DNA from: an uncultured Clostridia bacterium
GTDB taxonomy: Bacteria > Bacillota > Clostridia > Oscillospirales > Oscillospiraceae
Assembly: GCA_947649615.1 (NCBI GenBank)
Contig: CANSSG010000017.1
Span: forward strand, 1 to 58,803
Direction: 5' to 3'
DNA length: 58,803 bases
Position 1 is the first letter of the stretch. Every line of letters begins with the position of its first letter. The translations under genes and the position numbers were made by a program. The notes under the pieces were generated by a model. That model worked only from the letters and a program-made list of their open reading frames with translations. It searched no databases and was not told the DNA's origin. Of the stretch, positions 31,002-39,897 are shown one piece after another.

Positions 31002-32007
31002 AGGGCCAACCTCCTACCGGCGGTTTGATTTCCGGCGCACGGGGGTCCAGAAGCCAAGTAGCGGCGTAATGGGTCTCGCTGAGATGGAACATGGGCGGCG
31101 GCTCCTGGTAGTCGATGGCCAGGGCGTACTCGTTCCGGCAGGCGAAGGCGTCCCCCTTGGGCGGGTTGATTAACGGTGGCGGCATGCCGGGGATGGCGTA
31201 CAGCGGCTCCCCGTCCTTGGCCCAGGCCGGCAGCGCGCGGAGCAGGCCCCAGGTGTAGGGGTGGCGCGGCTCATAGAAAATCTCCTCCGCCGTGCCGGTC
31301 TCTACAATCCTCCCCGCGTACATCACCGCCACCCGGTCCGCCGCGCGGGCGACTACCCCTAAGTCGTGGGTCACCAGGACGGCCGCCGTGTGCAGCTTTG
31401 CCTGGATTTCCCGCAGGAGGTCCAATATTTGGGCCTGGATGGTTACATCCAGGGCTGTGGTCGGCTCGTCCGCAAACAAAAGCTGCGGCCTGGACGCCAG
31501 CGCAATTGCCATCACGCACCGCTGGCGCATTCCGCCGGAAAATTCGTGGGGATAGCGGCTGAACCGGGTCTCCGCCTCCGTGACGCCTACCATCTCCAGC
31601 AGCTCCAATACCCTGCGGCGCACCTCCGCCCGGGAAGCCTTGGGCTGGTGGACGCGGACGGCTTCCGCGATTTGCGCGCCAACGGTCATGGTAGGGTTCA
31701 GGGCGGTCATGGGGTCCTGGAAAACCATGGAAAACAAACGGCCCCGCAGGCGTTCCATTTCCCGCTGGGTGCAGCGGGTGATATCCGCGCCTCCCGCCAG
31801 GATGGTCCCGGACTTTATAAAGGCGCTGCGAGGCAGCAGCTTCATAATAGATTTGCACAGGACGCTTTTTCCGCAGCCGGATTCCCCCACGATGGCGAGG
31901 ACCTCGCCGGGGAACAGCGTAAAGGATACATCCCGGACAGCCTGCACCTCCCCCAGGGGGGTGTCAAAGGACACAGACAGGTTTTTCACTTCTAATAATG
32001 GTTTCAT
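30994..32007 (-). CDS. Oligopeptide/dipeptide ABC transporter ATPase (OppD type)
   Basis: A 337-residue ATP-binding protein with Walker A GESGCGKSVLCKS near residue 40, the FSGGMRQRCVMAIAL signature, Walker B LLFADEPTTALDVT and VTHDLGVVARAADRV. The C-terminal domain has the oligopeptide-type segment EEIFYEPRHPYTWGLLRALP and, near the end, FACRNEYALAID where the family normally has an iron-sulfur-like cysteine cluster; here only one cysteine of the cluster is obvious. It follows the binding-protein gene after about 170 bases that contain a repeat. Confidence 0.93.
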   Translation of the reverse strand: MKPLLEVKNLSVSFDTPLGEVQAVRDVSFTLFPGEVLAIVGESGCGKSVLCKSIMKLLPRSAFIKSGTILAGGADITRCTQREMERLRGRLFSMVFQDPMTALNPTMTVGAQIAEAVRVHQPKASRAEVRRRVLELLEMVGVTEAETRFSRYPHEFSGGMRQRCVMAIALASRPQLLFADEPTTALDVTIQAQILDLLREIQAKLHTAAVLVTHDLGVVARAADRVAVMYAGRIVETGTAEEIFYEPRHPYTWGLLRALPAWAKDGEPLYAIPGMPPPLINPPKGDAFACRNEYALAIDYQEPPPMFHLSETHYAATWLLDPRAPEIKPPVGGWPYE

Positions 32008-32081
32008 TTTCTTACCCTAAAAACAGGGAAGAAGGGGCTGGCGGCCAGCCCCTTTTCCCGGATGATTTACCAATCAAGAGC

Positions 32082-32176
32082 GCACTGCCGTTACCGGGCG
32101 GGAATCCCGGAACAGCACTGGCCATAGTCTCGAGGCAAAAGTTCTTTTTGGTACTTTTTTTTTCAAGAAAAAGTAT
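32082..32176. repeat. 95-bp dispersed repeat, copy B
   Basis: This copy aligns to 16540-16634 without gaps at close to 90 percent by eye. It ends with GTACTTTTTTTTTC followed by AAGAAAAAGTAT. The stem touches the stop codon of the minus-strand binding-protein gene, so it could attenuate transcription into the ABC transporter genes downstream. Confidence 0.75.
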
Positions 32177-33711
32177 CACTCCAACGTCCACTGGGTCACG
32201 TTCCAGAAGATGCCTACGCCGTGGTGGCCCAAAACGGTGCCGGGCGCGATGCCCTTCAGCCGGGTGGACGCCACATAGTCTGCGTCCACGTAGCAAATAA
32301 ATGCAAAGGCGGGGTCCTCCGCCAGAACGGCCTGGAAATTGGCGTAGGCCTCCTTCCGCACGGCGGGGTCATCGGACTGCCGGGCTTCGGCAAGATACTG
32401 GTCTACCAGGGGATTGGAGTAGCCGGAGTAATTGGCCCCCTTGCCGGTGCCGAACACCTTGTAGGTGTGGTCGTCGGCGTCAAAGGGGCTGCCCCAGCCG
32501 ATGAGGTAGGCCATCTGCCCGCCCCAGTCCACCTTCGCCGGGACCTCCACCGTACAGCGGATTCCCACCGCCTGCAACTGCTGGGCGGCGGCCTGGGCCA
32601 TATCCAGGCGGACCTGGTCTCCCGCGCCGACGCTGAGAACGAAACCGGCCTCCTCACCGCCGCGCTCATAGAAGCCGTCGGCGTTTAACGCAAAGCCCGC
32701 TTCCTCCAAAATGCTCCTGGCGCGGGCGGGGTCGTAGTCGTAACGCTCCACATTCTCATTATTGTAAATATTCCTTTGCAGCGGGCCGTAGGCGGTTACG
32801 CCGCGTCCCAAGACCACCGCGTCCAGAATCGCCTGCCGGTCAATGGCGCAGCAAACAGCGGGGATGAGGTCGCGGTTCTCCGTCCAATAGGGGTTCTGGA
32901 AATTGAACAGGATGCCGCGGTAATCGGATGTCTTCATCTCATAAACCGCAAATCCGTCCTTTTCCAGGAAGTTCTGCGTATCCTTCGGCGTCAGATGGGC
33001 CAGGGTAAGCTCGCCGGACTGCATCTGCACCGCCTTGGCGTTGTCATCGGGAACAATCTTGAAAATAATTTTTTCAATGTTGGCGGGGCCTTGGAAATAT
33101 TCCTCGTTTTTTACCAGGGTGATGGCCTGGCCTTCATCCCAGCTCTCCAACTTGTATGGGCCGGTGCCTACCGGGGCGCGGAAGAAATCGGATTCCTGCA
33201 TGTTCTCGCCCTCCAGCAAGTGGCGGGGCAGGACTGCCATGGCCATGTAATCCAGGAACGCTACGTTGGGCGCGGACAGGCGGAAGGTGACCGTGTGCCC
33301 GTCTACTACTGTGATTTCCTCCACGTCTTCAAAGTTCGGGGCATTTTCAGAGCCGTTTTCCGGATCCATAATCGCTTCGATGGTGAATTTCACATCGCTG
33401 GCGGTGAAGGGTTCACCATCGTGCCATTTTACGTTTTCCTCCAGATGGAAGGTGTAGGAGCAGGACTCGTTGTCAAATTCCCAAGCCTTGGCCAGGCCGG
33501 GAATGACTTGGTTCCCGCCGTCGTGGGCGGTCAGGCCGTTGAACAGCAGAATATTGATCTCGCCATGCTCGTCCATGGCGGGGTTGATGCGGGTATAGTC
33601 CCCGCTGGCGTAAACCAGGACGCCGGCGTCCGCCCGTCCGCCCGTCCCGGCGCAGGCCGTCAGGCCCAGCAGAAGGAGCGCGGCCAGCATGAGGGGCAAG
33701 GTTCTTTTCAA
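32176..33711 (-). CDS. ABC transporter substrate-binding lipoprotein (SBP_bac_5)
   Basis: A 511-residue extracytoplasmic binding protein for peptides, nickel or similar ligands. The N-terminus KRTLPLMLAALLLLGLTAC is a lipoprotein signal with an LTAC lipobox. Family features include the YTRINPAMDEHGEI opening, LAKAWEFDNESCSYTFHLEENVKW-type strands in the first lobe, APVGTGPYKLESWDEGQ near residue 166, and DYDPARARSILEEAGF near residue 333. The start is TTG with a strong AAGGAGG site, behind a near-consensus promoter. It is the first gene of the five-gene transporter operon. The ligand is undetermined. Confidence 0.93.
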   Translation of the reverse strand: MKRTLPLMLAALLLLGLTACAGTGGRADAGVLVYASGDYTRINPAMDEHGEINILLFNGLTAHDGGNQVIPGLAKAWEFDNESCSYTFHLEENVKWHDGEPFTASDVKFTIEAIMDPENGSENAPNFEDVEEITVVDGHTVTFRLSAPNVAFLDYMAMAVLPRHLLEGENMQESDFFRAPVGTGPYKLESWDEGQAITLVKNEEYFQGPANIEKIIFKIVPDDNAKAVQMQSGELTLAHLTPKDTQNFLEKDGFAVYEMKTSDYRGILFNFQNPYWTENRDLIPAVCCAIDRQAILDAVVLGRGVTAYGPLQRNIYNNENVERYDYDPARARSILEEAGFALNADGFYERGGEEAGFVLSVGAGDQVRLDMAQAAAQQLQAVGIRCTVEVPAKVDWGGQMAYLIGWGSPFDADDHTYKVFGTGKGANYSGYSNPLVDQYLAEARQSDDPAVRKEAYANFQAVLAEDPAFAFICYVDADYVASTRLKGIAPGTVLGHHGVGIFWNVTQWTLE

Positions 33712-33757
33712 TTCAGGTTCCTCCTTGGGTAAAATGGTGTTTGGTTAACCTGCGCCT

Positions 33758-33786
33758 ATTATACCGGAGGGCTTATTTTTGTGCAA
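33758..33786 (-). promoter_or_regulatory. Promoter of the peptide transporter operon
   Basis: On the minus strand, TTGCAC (33781-33786) and TATAAT (33758-33763) are spaced by 17 bases and lie about 45 bases before the TTG start codon. No operator is obvious. Confidence 0.8.
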
Positions 33787-33861
33787 GCCGGGTGGGGGGA
33801 TAGATTTTTCTGCGCGTCAAAAGGCAAGCGCCGCCCCGGTCTCCCATTTTTCCGCAGCACA

Positions 33862-33890
33862 AAGGCGCGGCATACGCGCCGCGCCTTCGT
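33862..33890. terminator. GC-rich hairpin in the 33.7-33.95 kb intergenic region
   Basis: AAGGCGCGGC and GCCGCGCCTT form a 10-bp stem around ATACGC. No long T-run follows. It may be a secondary terminator that shields the transporter promoter from the upstream minus-strand genes. Confidence 0.4.
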
Positions 33891-33907
33891 CCAGAAAATC
33901 TATATCA

Positions 33908-33948
33908 AAAATTCCGTCCGCGTCCCGGAAACGCAGACGGGAATTTTT
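33908..33948 (-). terminator. Terminator of the DUF378 gene
   Basis: Read on the minus strand, AAAAATTCCCGTCTGCGT pairs with the ACGCGGACGGAATTTTT arm around a short loop, leaving a T-run at the end. It lies directly after the DUF378 stop. Confidence 0.75.
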
Positions 33949-33955
33949 GCGCGGT

Positions 33956-34168
33956 TTACGCGGCCGCTTCTCTGGGGACGCGCTCCCGGAACAGCAGGGA
34001 TACGCACCATAGCCCGCCCAGGCCCACCAGCGCGTAAATCACCCGGGAGACCACCGCCATCTGCCCGCCAAAGACAAAGGCTACCAGGTCCAGCCCGAAC
34101 AGGCCGATCACGCCCCAGTTCAGTGCGCCGATTACAACTAAAATCAGCGCGATCCGATCCAAAACCAT
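33956..34168 (-). CDS. DUF378 domain-containing small membrane protein
   Basis: A 70-residue protein with two transmembrane helices: LDRIALILVVIGALNWGVIG and VSRVIYALVGLGGLWCVSLL. The GALNWGVIGLFGLDLVAFVFG segment is the DUF378 signature. The family is widespread in Bacteria and its function is unknown. A GGAGGTAGC site lies upstream of the ATG and a terminator lies directly after the stop, so it appears monocistronic. Confidence 0.88.
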   Translation of the reverse strand: MVLDRIALILVVIGALNWGVIGLFGLDLVAFVFGGQMAVVSRVIYALVGLGGLWCVSLLFRERVPREAAA

Positions 34169-34326
34169 AAAAGCTACCTCCTTTTTTGTGGCAAAAGCCA
34201 GCCGTGGTTTGGCTTACAGGCGTATTTTTTCCGCTTTGCCAAGGCATATACATGAAAAATGTTCCATAAAATTTAAAAATGCCCCCTTATGGGCAAAAAA
34301 ACGAGCCTTTGTGTTTCCACAAAGGC

Positions 34327-35604
34327 TCACCGGTTTTGCAGGCGGAACGCCCCCAGGGCTTCCCGCAGCTTGTTGAGACGGCGGTTCAATGCCTGTACGG
34401 TGTCCGCTACCCTGGACGCGCGGCCGCGGTTCTCCGCAGCCAGGGCGTCCAGGCGGACGGCTTGGCGGACCGCTTCCTGTAAGGCCTTGGCCTGCGCCGC
34501 CTCCTGTGCGGCTCCCGCCGCGCGGCGGCAGACCTCCATGCTGTGGGTGGACGCGCCCCGCAATTCTTGGGAGACGGCGGCGGCAAAGCCGGTCTCCTCC
34601 CGGACGGCGGTGCGCATTTCATCCAGGAAAACGGCCGCTTCCTGGGCGGCCTGGGCGCTGCGGGAGGCCAGCACCCGCAGCTCGCAGGCTACAATGGCGA
34701 AGCCCTTGCCGTTGACGCCGGCGCCGGCGGCTTCCACATAAGCCGTCCGGGCCAGGACGCTGCATTGGAAGGACGCCGCCTCCATGTCCTTGACGATCTT
34801 CCCGGCGGCGGCGGCGCAGGCGTTGGCCCGCTCTACAGCCTGCTCCAACTCCATTTGGCGTTTTCCGCAGTCCGCCAGGCTCCGGCGCATATGCTCTGCC
34901 GCGCTGCTGACTTCCGCCGCGTTTCCGGCGCGCTGTTCCGCATGCGCCGTCAGGCGCTCCAAGGCTTGGCGGAGCGCGGCCCAGGATGCTTTTTCCTGTC
35001 CATCGCCGGACAGCCCGGCGGCGTCGCGCTCCAGGTAGTCCAGAGGGCCGGCAAGCTGTTCCAGCGCGTTTCGTACCGCGCCGACCGCGCCGCGAAGCTT
35101 CTGGGCCGCCTCCTCCATGGCTCCGCAGACGCCGCCGCACTCTGCCGCCCTGCCGCAGGCCACCTGCGTGGTCAGGTCGCCGGCGGCCATCTTGTTCAGG
35201 GCGCGTTCCAATTCCAGCAAGCATTCGCTGCTCCGCTGGCGCAGGCCGTGGACGGCGCCCAGGAGGGCTTCGGTCTCGCAGGACGTGGGCGGGACGCGGT
35301 CTACGGCTGCGGTCAAATCGCCGGAAGCCGCCAGGACGGCGGCTTCCACCGCGTCAGAGAGGGGCGTCAAATATGTACGGCAGACGCGGCGGATAAGGAG
35401 GAGGACGGTCCCTTCTGCGGCGGCAAACACCGCCAGCGCGCCCAAGGCCAGCGGCAGCGTCCATCCGCCGTCCCGGGCGGCGGGGTAGGCCGTCACTACC
35501 GCCAGGGCGGTCAGTAGTGCGCATACGCCCGTTGTACCCAGAATCAGCGGGCGGGCCACTTTGCCCGCCAGTGCGGCCTGTTTTTGCTCTTCCGCCTGTT
35601 TCAC
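34327..35604 (-). CDS. Methyl-accepting chemotaxis-like transducer with degenerate signalling tip
   Basis: A 425-residue membrane protein. Two hydrophobic helices lie in the first 70 residues with almost no extracytoplasmic loop. Two HAMP-like segments follow (LTPLSDAVEAAVLAASGDLTAAV and LERALNKMAAGDLTTQVACG), then a long alanine-rich coiled coil. The receptor hairpin is recognisable near residue 295 as EAASFQCSVLARTAYVEAAG followed by GKGFAIVACELRVLASRS, but the usual NAAIEAARAGE core is altered. The GTG at 35604 was chosen for its AAAGGGGGG site. It may signal other than through CheA or be a scaffold. Confidence 0.7.
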   Translation of the reverse strand: MKQAEEQKQAALAGKVARPLILGTTGVCALLTALAVVTAYPAARDGGWTLPLALGALAVFAAAEGTVLLLIRRVCRTYLTPLSDAVEAAVLAASGDLTAAVDRVPPTSCETEALLGAVHGLRQRSSECLLELERALNKMAAGDLTTQVACGRAAECGGVCGAMEEAAQKLRGAVGAVRNALEQLAGPLDYLERDAAGLSGDGQEKASWAALRQALERLTAHAEQRAGNAAEVSSAAEHMRRSLADCGKRQMELEQAVERANACAAAAGKIVKDMEAASFQCSVLARTAYVEAAGAGVNGKGFAIVACELRVLASRSAQAAQEAAVFLDEMRTAVREETGFAAAVSQELRGASTHSMEVCRRAAGAAQEAAQAKALQEAVRQAVRLDALAAENRGRASRVADTVQALNRRLNKLREALGAFRLQNR

Positions 35605-35762
35605 CGCCGTCCCCCCTTTCCCCGGCTGCGGGGATTTTATTCCGTTTATTGTAGCATCTTTCAGGGGAAAATGCAAGGGCGCGGGCGGAAAACCCGGTAT
35701 TGGAATGGGATGCCGGCCCCCACACAAAGCAGCCATTTTGCAATACTTACTTCCCCTACGCC

Positions 35763-36251
35763 CTATCCGACCGTATACCCGCCCCGCACCAGCAGCACAG
35801 CGCCCGCCGCGCTGGCCACGGTCCTGGCGTCGGTCATCAGGTAGAGGTGGTTAAGCTGAAGCGCCGCGCCGCCGTCGATAAAACTGCCGGCGGTGGCGTC
35901 CACCAGCCCCGGCGAGGGGGCCGCGCCGCAGCTTGCGCTGCCGGAGCGCAGCAGCACCTCGCAGCCCGCCTCCCCATAGAGCGCCTGCCCCGGCTCCAGG
36001 GCCACGGCCGCATAGGCGGACGCCGTCCCGGCGGAAACGCCGGGGGCTTGTCCGAGCTGGGCGTTGCGCTGGGCAATCTGGGCGTCCACCTTGTCCATCA
36101 TCTGCTTGGTGAAGGTATCGGTCAAATAGCTGAGGGTCACCAGCGGGTCGCTCTGGGACCCCGCGCCCCCGGCAGCCATAGCCGCTGCCGCCGTCAGGGC
36201 GATGGCCGCCCCGATGGCGCACAATAAAATACGCAGTCTTTTTTTCCTCAT
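35763..36251 (-). CDS. Secreted protein of unknown function
   Basis: A 162-residue protein with an N-terminal signal or anchor (RKKRLRILLCAIGAAIALTAAAAMAAGG). It continues with LSYLTDTFTKQMMDKVDAQI and a beta-rich C-terminal part containing GCEVLLRSGSASC, GLVDATAGSFIDGGAALQLNHLYLMT and LLVRGGYTVG. Similar short proteins with this LLRSGSA and NHLYM pattern are familiar from Oscillospiraceae, but I know no function. Two cysteines flank the LLRSGSAS segment and could form a disulfide. ATG 36251 has an AAAGGAAAG site. It lies 92 bases after the MazF-type gene on the same strand. Confidence 0.65.
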   Translation of the reverse strand: MRKKRLRILLCAIGAAIALTAAAAMAAGGAGSQSDPLVTLSYLTDTFTKQMMDKVDAQIAQRNAQLGQAPGVSAGTASAYAAVALEPGQALYGEAGCEVLLRSGSASCGAAPSPGLVDATAGSFIDGGAALQLNHLYLMTDARTVASAAGAVLLVRGGYTVG

Positions 36252-36343
36252 AACGCTTTCCTTTATCCTATGTAGTCCCGTTTCCGGCAGGTCCGCAGGA
36301 GGCATCCCCCTGCGGACCCGGTTTTCCCGTGAAAGGCTTGAGA

Positions 36344-36709
36344 TCAAACCAATCTCTCGCTGTGCAGACCGAAGCTTACCGCGATGGCCGCGTCCACTCT
36401 GTCCATCAGTTCCTTATCCACGCGCCCCATCTTTTCCCGCAGGCGGCGCTTATCCAGTGTGCGGATCTGTTCCAATAGTACCACAGAATCACGGGTAAGT
36501 CCATAGTTTTGCGCTGCCAATTCTATGTGGGTGGGCAGCTTCGCCTTTCCCGTCTGGCTGGTGATGGCCGCCACGATGACCGTGGGGCTGTATCGGTTCC
36601 CTGTATCGTTTTGAACGATCAGCACGGGACGGACGCCGCCCTGCTCGCTCCCGACGACCGGGCTGAGGTCGGCATAGAAAATGTCGCCGCGTTTTACGCT
36701 TGTATCCAC
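36344..36709 (-). CDS. MazF/PemK-type endoribonuclease toxin (NdoA-like)
   Basis: A 121-residue mRNA interferase of the type II toxin family. The N-terminal [20 protein letters not shown] and [20 protein letters not shown] segments are almost canonical for the Bacillus EndoA/NdoA group, and the later [15 protein letters not shown] and [13 protein letters not shown] segments carry the dimer and active-site regions. GTG 36709 was preferred because GGAG lies ten bases upstream; GTG 36718 is possible but too close to it. No antitoxin gene precedes it; only about 270 non-coding bases separate it from the divergent gene. Confidence 0.9.
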   Translation of the reverse strand: MDTSVKRGDIFYADLSPVVGSEQGGVRPVLIVQNDTGNRYSPTVIVAAITSQTGKAKLPTHIELAAQNYGLTRDSVVLLEQIRTLDKRRLREKMGRVDKELMDRVDAAIAVSFGLHSERLV

Positions 36710-36905
36710 TAAGTTCACACTCCGCCGGAAGAAGTGCCCGATGCCCTCGGGCCACTATCATTCTCCCACGCTGCCGCGGATTTTATACGGACCCATGCCG
36801 GAAAAACCGGAAGCCGGCCCGCGCTCCGCCTGGATTCCTGCCCCGCATTATTGTATGCCCCCGGGGCGGCCAATGTTACATTTCCGTTACCAGCCTGGGG
36901 AATAG

Positions 36906-36934
36906 TAGACATCCATCCCCAAATATGGTATAGT
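36906..36934 (+). promoter_or_regulatory. Promoter of the phosphodiester glycosidase gene
   Basis: TAGACA (36906-36911) and TATAGT (36929-36934) are spaced by 17 bases, about 48 bases before the ATG. The rest of the interval from 36710 shows nothing recognisable. Confidence 0.6.
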
Positions 36935-36981
36935 ACCTTACGTTCACCACCAAACTCTAGCGGAAAAGTAAAGGAGATTTC

Positions 36982-39468
36982 ATGAAACGAGCAGTATCCC
37001 TGTTGTTAGCCCTGATCCTGGCGCTGGCCCTGGTTCCCGGGGCGGCGTGGGCCGCGTCCCCGGCGTACGGAAGCGATGTGTGGCTGCGGGAAACCGTCCT
37101 GCAAGCGGGCGTGGCCTACAGCGAAAACATATTTTGGAGCGGCAGCTATGATAAGCCCCGCCATGAATACTATTTTACCTACACCCCGGGCATTGGTAGC
37201 AACCTGCCCTCTTCCTGGGGCGGAGACGGCCTGCCCTCCGATGGGCAGCCCGGCGTGGAGGACCCGGACCTGTCCTGGCTGCTTTCCAACCAGACCGCGT
37301 CTTACGGCGGCTCCGGCGGGGAAGCCTATACCGGCATCCGGCCTGTGGCGTCCTTCGGCGGCTCCGTCTGCGGGCGCAGCACGGTCTCCGACGCCGCCCG
37401 GAAATACGAAAGCATGGGTTACCGGGTGGTAGGCGGCATTAACGGCGATTTCTATGATACCGCCACCGGCTACCCCTTGGGTATCCTGGTCTCCGACGGG
37501 GAGGTGCTTTCCGGCTCCTCGGAGTACTACGCCGTAGGCTTCCGGCCCGACGGCAGCGTGGTCATGGGCGCCCCCAAGCTGTCCATTATGGCATCCGCAT
37601 CGGGGCGCAGCCTGAAGCTGGCTTCCCTCAACAAGCCCCGGGTGGATAAGGCGGGGGTCACCATGCTGACCAGCGATTACCGGGACGACCACGCCACCGG
37701 GAACTCCGTGGCGTTTGACGGCGTGAACGTTCTGGCGACCGTTATTGGCGGCAGGGCCGCCATCGGCGGAGAATTATACCTGCGGGTGGATGAGGTGGCG
37801 GAGGACGCCGAAACCCGCACCCTGGCGGAAAACCAGGTCCTCCTCACCGGCGCGGCCAACGGATATACGGAAGGCCTGTCCTTCCTCCGCTCCCTGACGC
37901 CCGGGGAGACGGTCACCATCTCCATCACCGCCCAGGACCCCCAGTGGTCAGGGGTGACGGAGGCCATCGGGGCCTACTACCTGCTGGTGGAAAACGGCGT
38001 GGCGAAGGACGGCTTTGAAGCCACTGCGGCCCCCCGCACCGCCGTAGGCGTAAAAGCGAACGGCGACTTGGTGCTCTACACCCTGGACGGACGGCAGAAC
38101 GCGGTCAGCATGGGCGCATCCTTAGGCGTCCTGGCCCAGCGGATGGTGGAACTGGGCTGCGTGACGGCCCTTTGCCTGGACGGCGGAGGCTCTACTACGG
38201 CGGTTGCCGCTACGCCGGACGTGGATGCCGCGAAGCTTCTCAACTCCCCCAGCGACAAGAGCCAGCGGAAGGTAACCAACCACATCCTTCTCCTGGCCCC
38301 CGGCGGCGCGACGGGGATTCCCAACGGGATATATTTATCCGCCGCCGCCCCCGCCGTGCTGGCGGGCCATACGGTGAAGCTGAACGCCAACGTCACCGAC
38401 ACAAACTATTACCCCGCCAACTACCCCATTGACATCACGGCCACGGCCGGGGAAGTCAGCGGCGGCGTTTTCACCGCCCCCCAGCAGGGCGGCATTGCTA
38501 CCGTCACCGCCTCCTATGACAACCTCTTTGCCCAGCGGGACATCCTGGTGCTGGACGAACCCGGCGCAATGTCCATTCTGGCAGACGGCGCGGCCACGGC
38601 CACGGTGATGGCGGGCGGCAAAATGCAGCTTACCTTGACCGCGTCCTACAACCACCGTTCCCTGGAAATCTTCCCGGAGGACGTGGCCTGGGAAATCGAC
38701 CCCAGCCTGGGGACCATTGACCAGACCGGCCTGTTTACCGCTTCCACCGCTGCGGGCAAGGGGACCATTACCGCTGTGCGCGGAAGCGTCCGGGCCAGCA
38801 TCCCGGTCACCATAGAGGCCAACCACCCCTTCGAGGACCTGGCCGGACACTGGGCGGAGCCTTATATGGGCCAGCTTTACCAGCAGAAGGTTCTTACCGG
38901 CGAAGCCGCCGGGGACGGCAAGCTTTACGCCTATCCGGAACGGGGCCTGACCCGGGCGGAGTTCTCGGTGCTGCTGGCGCGGTACCTGAACATTGACACC
39001 GCCTCCTACGCCGGAAAGGATACGCCCTTCGCAGACCTGGAGGGCGTAGAGTCCTGGGCCGGCGGGGCCATCCGGGCCATGTATGACCGGGGCATCGTCA
39101 ACGGCGTGGACGAGAGCCATTTCGCCCCCCAGAATCCTCTGGAACGCTCCCAGGCGGCCGCTATGCTGGGCCGCGCCCTGGGCCTGACGGAAGCGTCCCT
39201 GCCCGCGCCGGAGCCTTCCGGGCCGTCCGGCGATGAGGCCGTGCCGCCGGAGGATGGGGCGCCCGGCCTGCCGGAGGATACCCTGGCGGTGGATAACGGC
39301 TTCTTTGCCTATCCGGACGCAGGGCAGGTGCCGGAGTACGCGCAGCTCTATTTCCAGATTTTGGTGGCAAACGGGGCCTTTGACGGCCGGGACGGCCTGC
39401 TGGCTCCCGCCGCGCCCATCACGCGGGCGGAAATCTGCAAGGCGCTGGTCGTTATGCGCAGCTTCTAA
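36982..39468 (+). CDS. Phosphodiester glycosidase (NAGPA) protein with SLH domains
   Basis: An 828-residue exported protein. The N-terminal KRAVSLLLALILALALVPGAA is a signal peptide with an AWA cleavage site. Residues about 130-445 form the NAGPA/DUF2233 phosphodiester glycosidase domain, with GGINGDFYDTATGYPLGILV, RTAVGVKANGDLVLYTLDGR and LCLDGGGSTTAV. Ig-like beta domains follow at about 450-610. Three SLH repeats cover 612-828 (FEDLAGHWAEPYM, FADLEGVESWAGGAIRAMYD and a weaker last one) and should anchor it to the cell-wall polymer. The substrate is probably a cell-surface or dietary glycan phosphodiester. Confidence 0.88.
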   Translation: MKRAVSLLLALILALALVPGAAWAASPAYGSDVWLRETVLQAGVAYSENIFWSGSYDKPRHEYYFTYTPGIGSNLPSSWGGDGLPSDGQPGVEDPDLSWLLSNQTASYGGSGGEAYTGIRPVASFGGSVCGRSTVSDAARKYESMGYRVVGGINGDFYDTATGYPLGILVSDGEVLSGSSEYYAVGFRPDGSVVMGAPKLSIMASASGRSLKLASLNKPRVDKAGVTMLTSDYRDDHATGNSVAFDGVNVLATVIGGRAAIGGELYLRVDEVAEDAETRTLAENQVLLTGAANGYTEGLSFLRSLTPGETVTISITAQDPQWSGVTEAIGAYYLLVENGVAKDGFEATAAPRTAVGVKANGDLVLYTLDGRQNAVSMGASLGVLAQRMVELGCVTALCLDGGGSTTAVAATPDVDAAKLLNSPSDKSQRKVTNHILLLAPGGATGIPNGIYLSAAAPAVLAGHTVKLNANVTDTNYYPANYPIDITATAGEVSGGVFTAPQQGGIATVTASYDNLFAQRDILVLDEPGAMSILADGAATATVMAGGKMQLTLTASYNHRSLEIFPEDVAWEIDPSLGTIDQTGLFTASTAAGKGTITAVRGSVRASIPVTIEANHPFEDLAGHWAEPYMGQLYQQKVLTGEAAGDGKLYAYPERGLTRAEFSVLLARYLNIDTASYAGKDTPFADLEGVESWAGGAIRAMYDRGIVNGVDESHFAPQNPLERSQAAAMLGRALGLTEASLPAPEPSGPSGDEAVPPEDGAPGLPEDTLAVDNGFFAYPDAGQVPEYAQLYFQILVANGAFDGRDGLLAPAAPITRAEICKALVVMRSF

Positions 39469-39476
39469 ATGAAATG

Positions 39477-39518
39477 AAACCGCCTGCAGGGGACATTCCT
39501 TCCCCGCAGGCGGTTTTG
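39477..39518 (+). terminator. Terminator after the phosphodiester glycosidase gene
   Basis: AAACCGCCTGC and GCAGGCGGTTTT form an 11-bp stem, with a smaller GGGGA/TCCCC stem inside, ending in TTTTGT. It starts a few bases after the stop codon. Confidence 0.8.
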
Positions 39519-39540
39519 TCCGGAAAAATTGAAAAAGGTA

Positions 39541-39569
39541 TTGAAATCATGCCGGTATTGGGGTATACT
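39541..39569 (+). promoter_or_regulatory. Promoter of the DUF1858-trmK-nif3-yebC operon
   Basis: TTGAAA (39541-39546) and TATACT (39564-39569) are spaced by 17 bases, about 55 bases before the DUF1858 start. Confidence 0.8.
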
Positions 39570-39624
39570 ATTTGCGCTGAAATAGAATATCGGCCCATAG
39601 AAAAACAACTTGGAGGTATTTCCC

Positions 39625-39825
39625 ATGGCTACCATTACAAAAGATACCATCATTGGCGACATCCTGGACATGGCGCCCCAGACCGCGCCGATTTTCCTGT
39701 CCATCGGTATGCACTGCCTGGGCTGCCCCAGCAGCCGGGGTGAAACCGTGGCGGAGGCCTGCGCCGTACATGGCGTGGACGTGGAGAAGCTGCTGGAAGC
39801 CGTCAACGCCGAGGCCAATAAGTAA
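39625..39825 (+). CDS. DUF1858 domain-containing protein
   Basis: A 66-residue protein with the DUF1858 pattern ITKDTIIGDILDMAPQTAPI and GMHCLGCPSSRGETVAEAC, where the CxxC pair in HCLGCP is the conserved feature. Proteins of this kind occur alone or fused to hybrid-cluster and iron-sulfur repair proteins, which suggests redox or metal chemistry. ATG 39625 has a GGAGG site 8 bases upstream; a start five codons earlier lacks one. It is first in the operon with trmK, nif3 and yebC. The function is not established. Confidence 0.85.
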   Translation: MATITKDTIIGDILDMAPQTAPIFLSIGMHCLGCPSSRGETVAEACAVHGVDVEKLLEAVNAEANK

Positions 39826-39897
39826 AACCGCCGGTTGGGGACTCATAGATTTTTCCTGTGGGTCCCCACCTTTGTGCTGCCGGGAGGGGGTGGAGCG

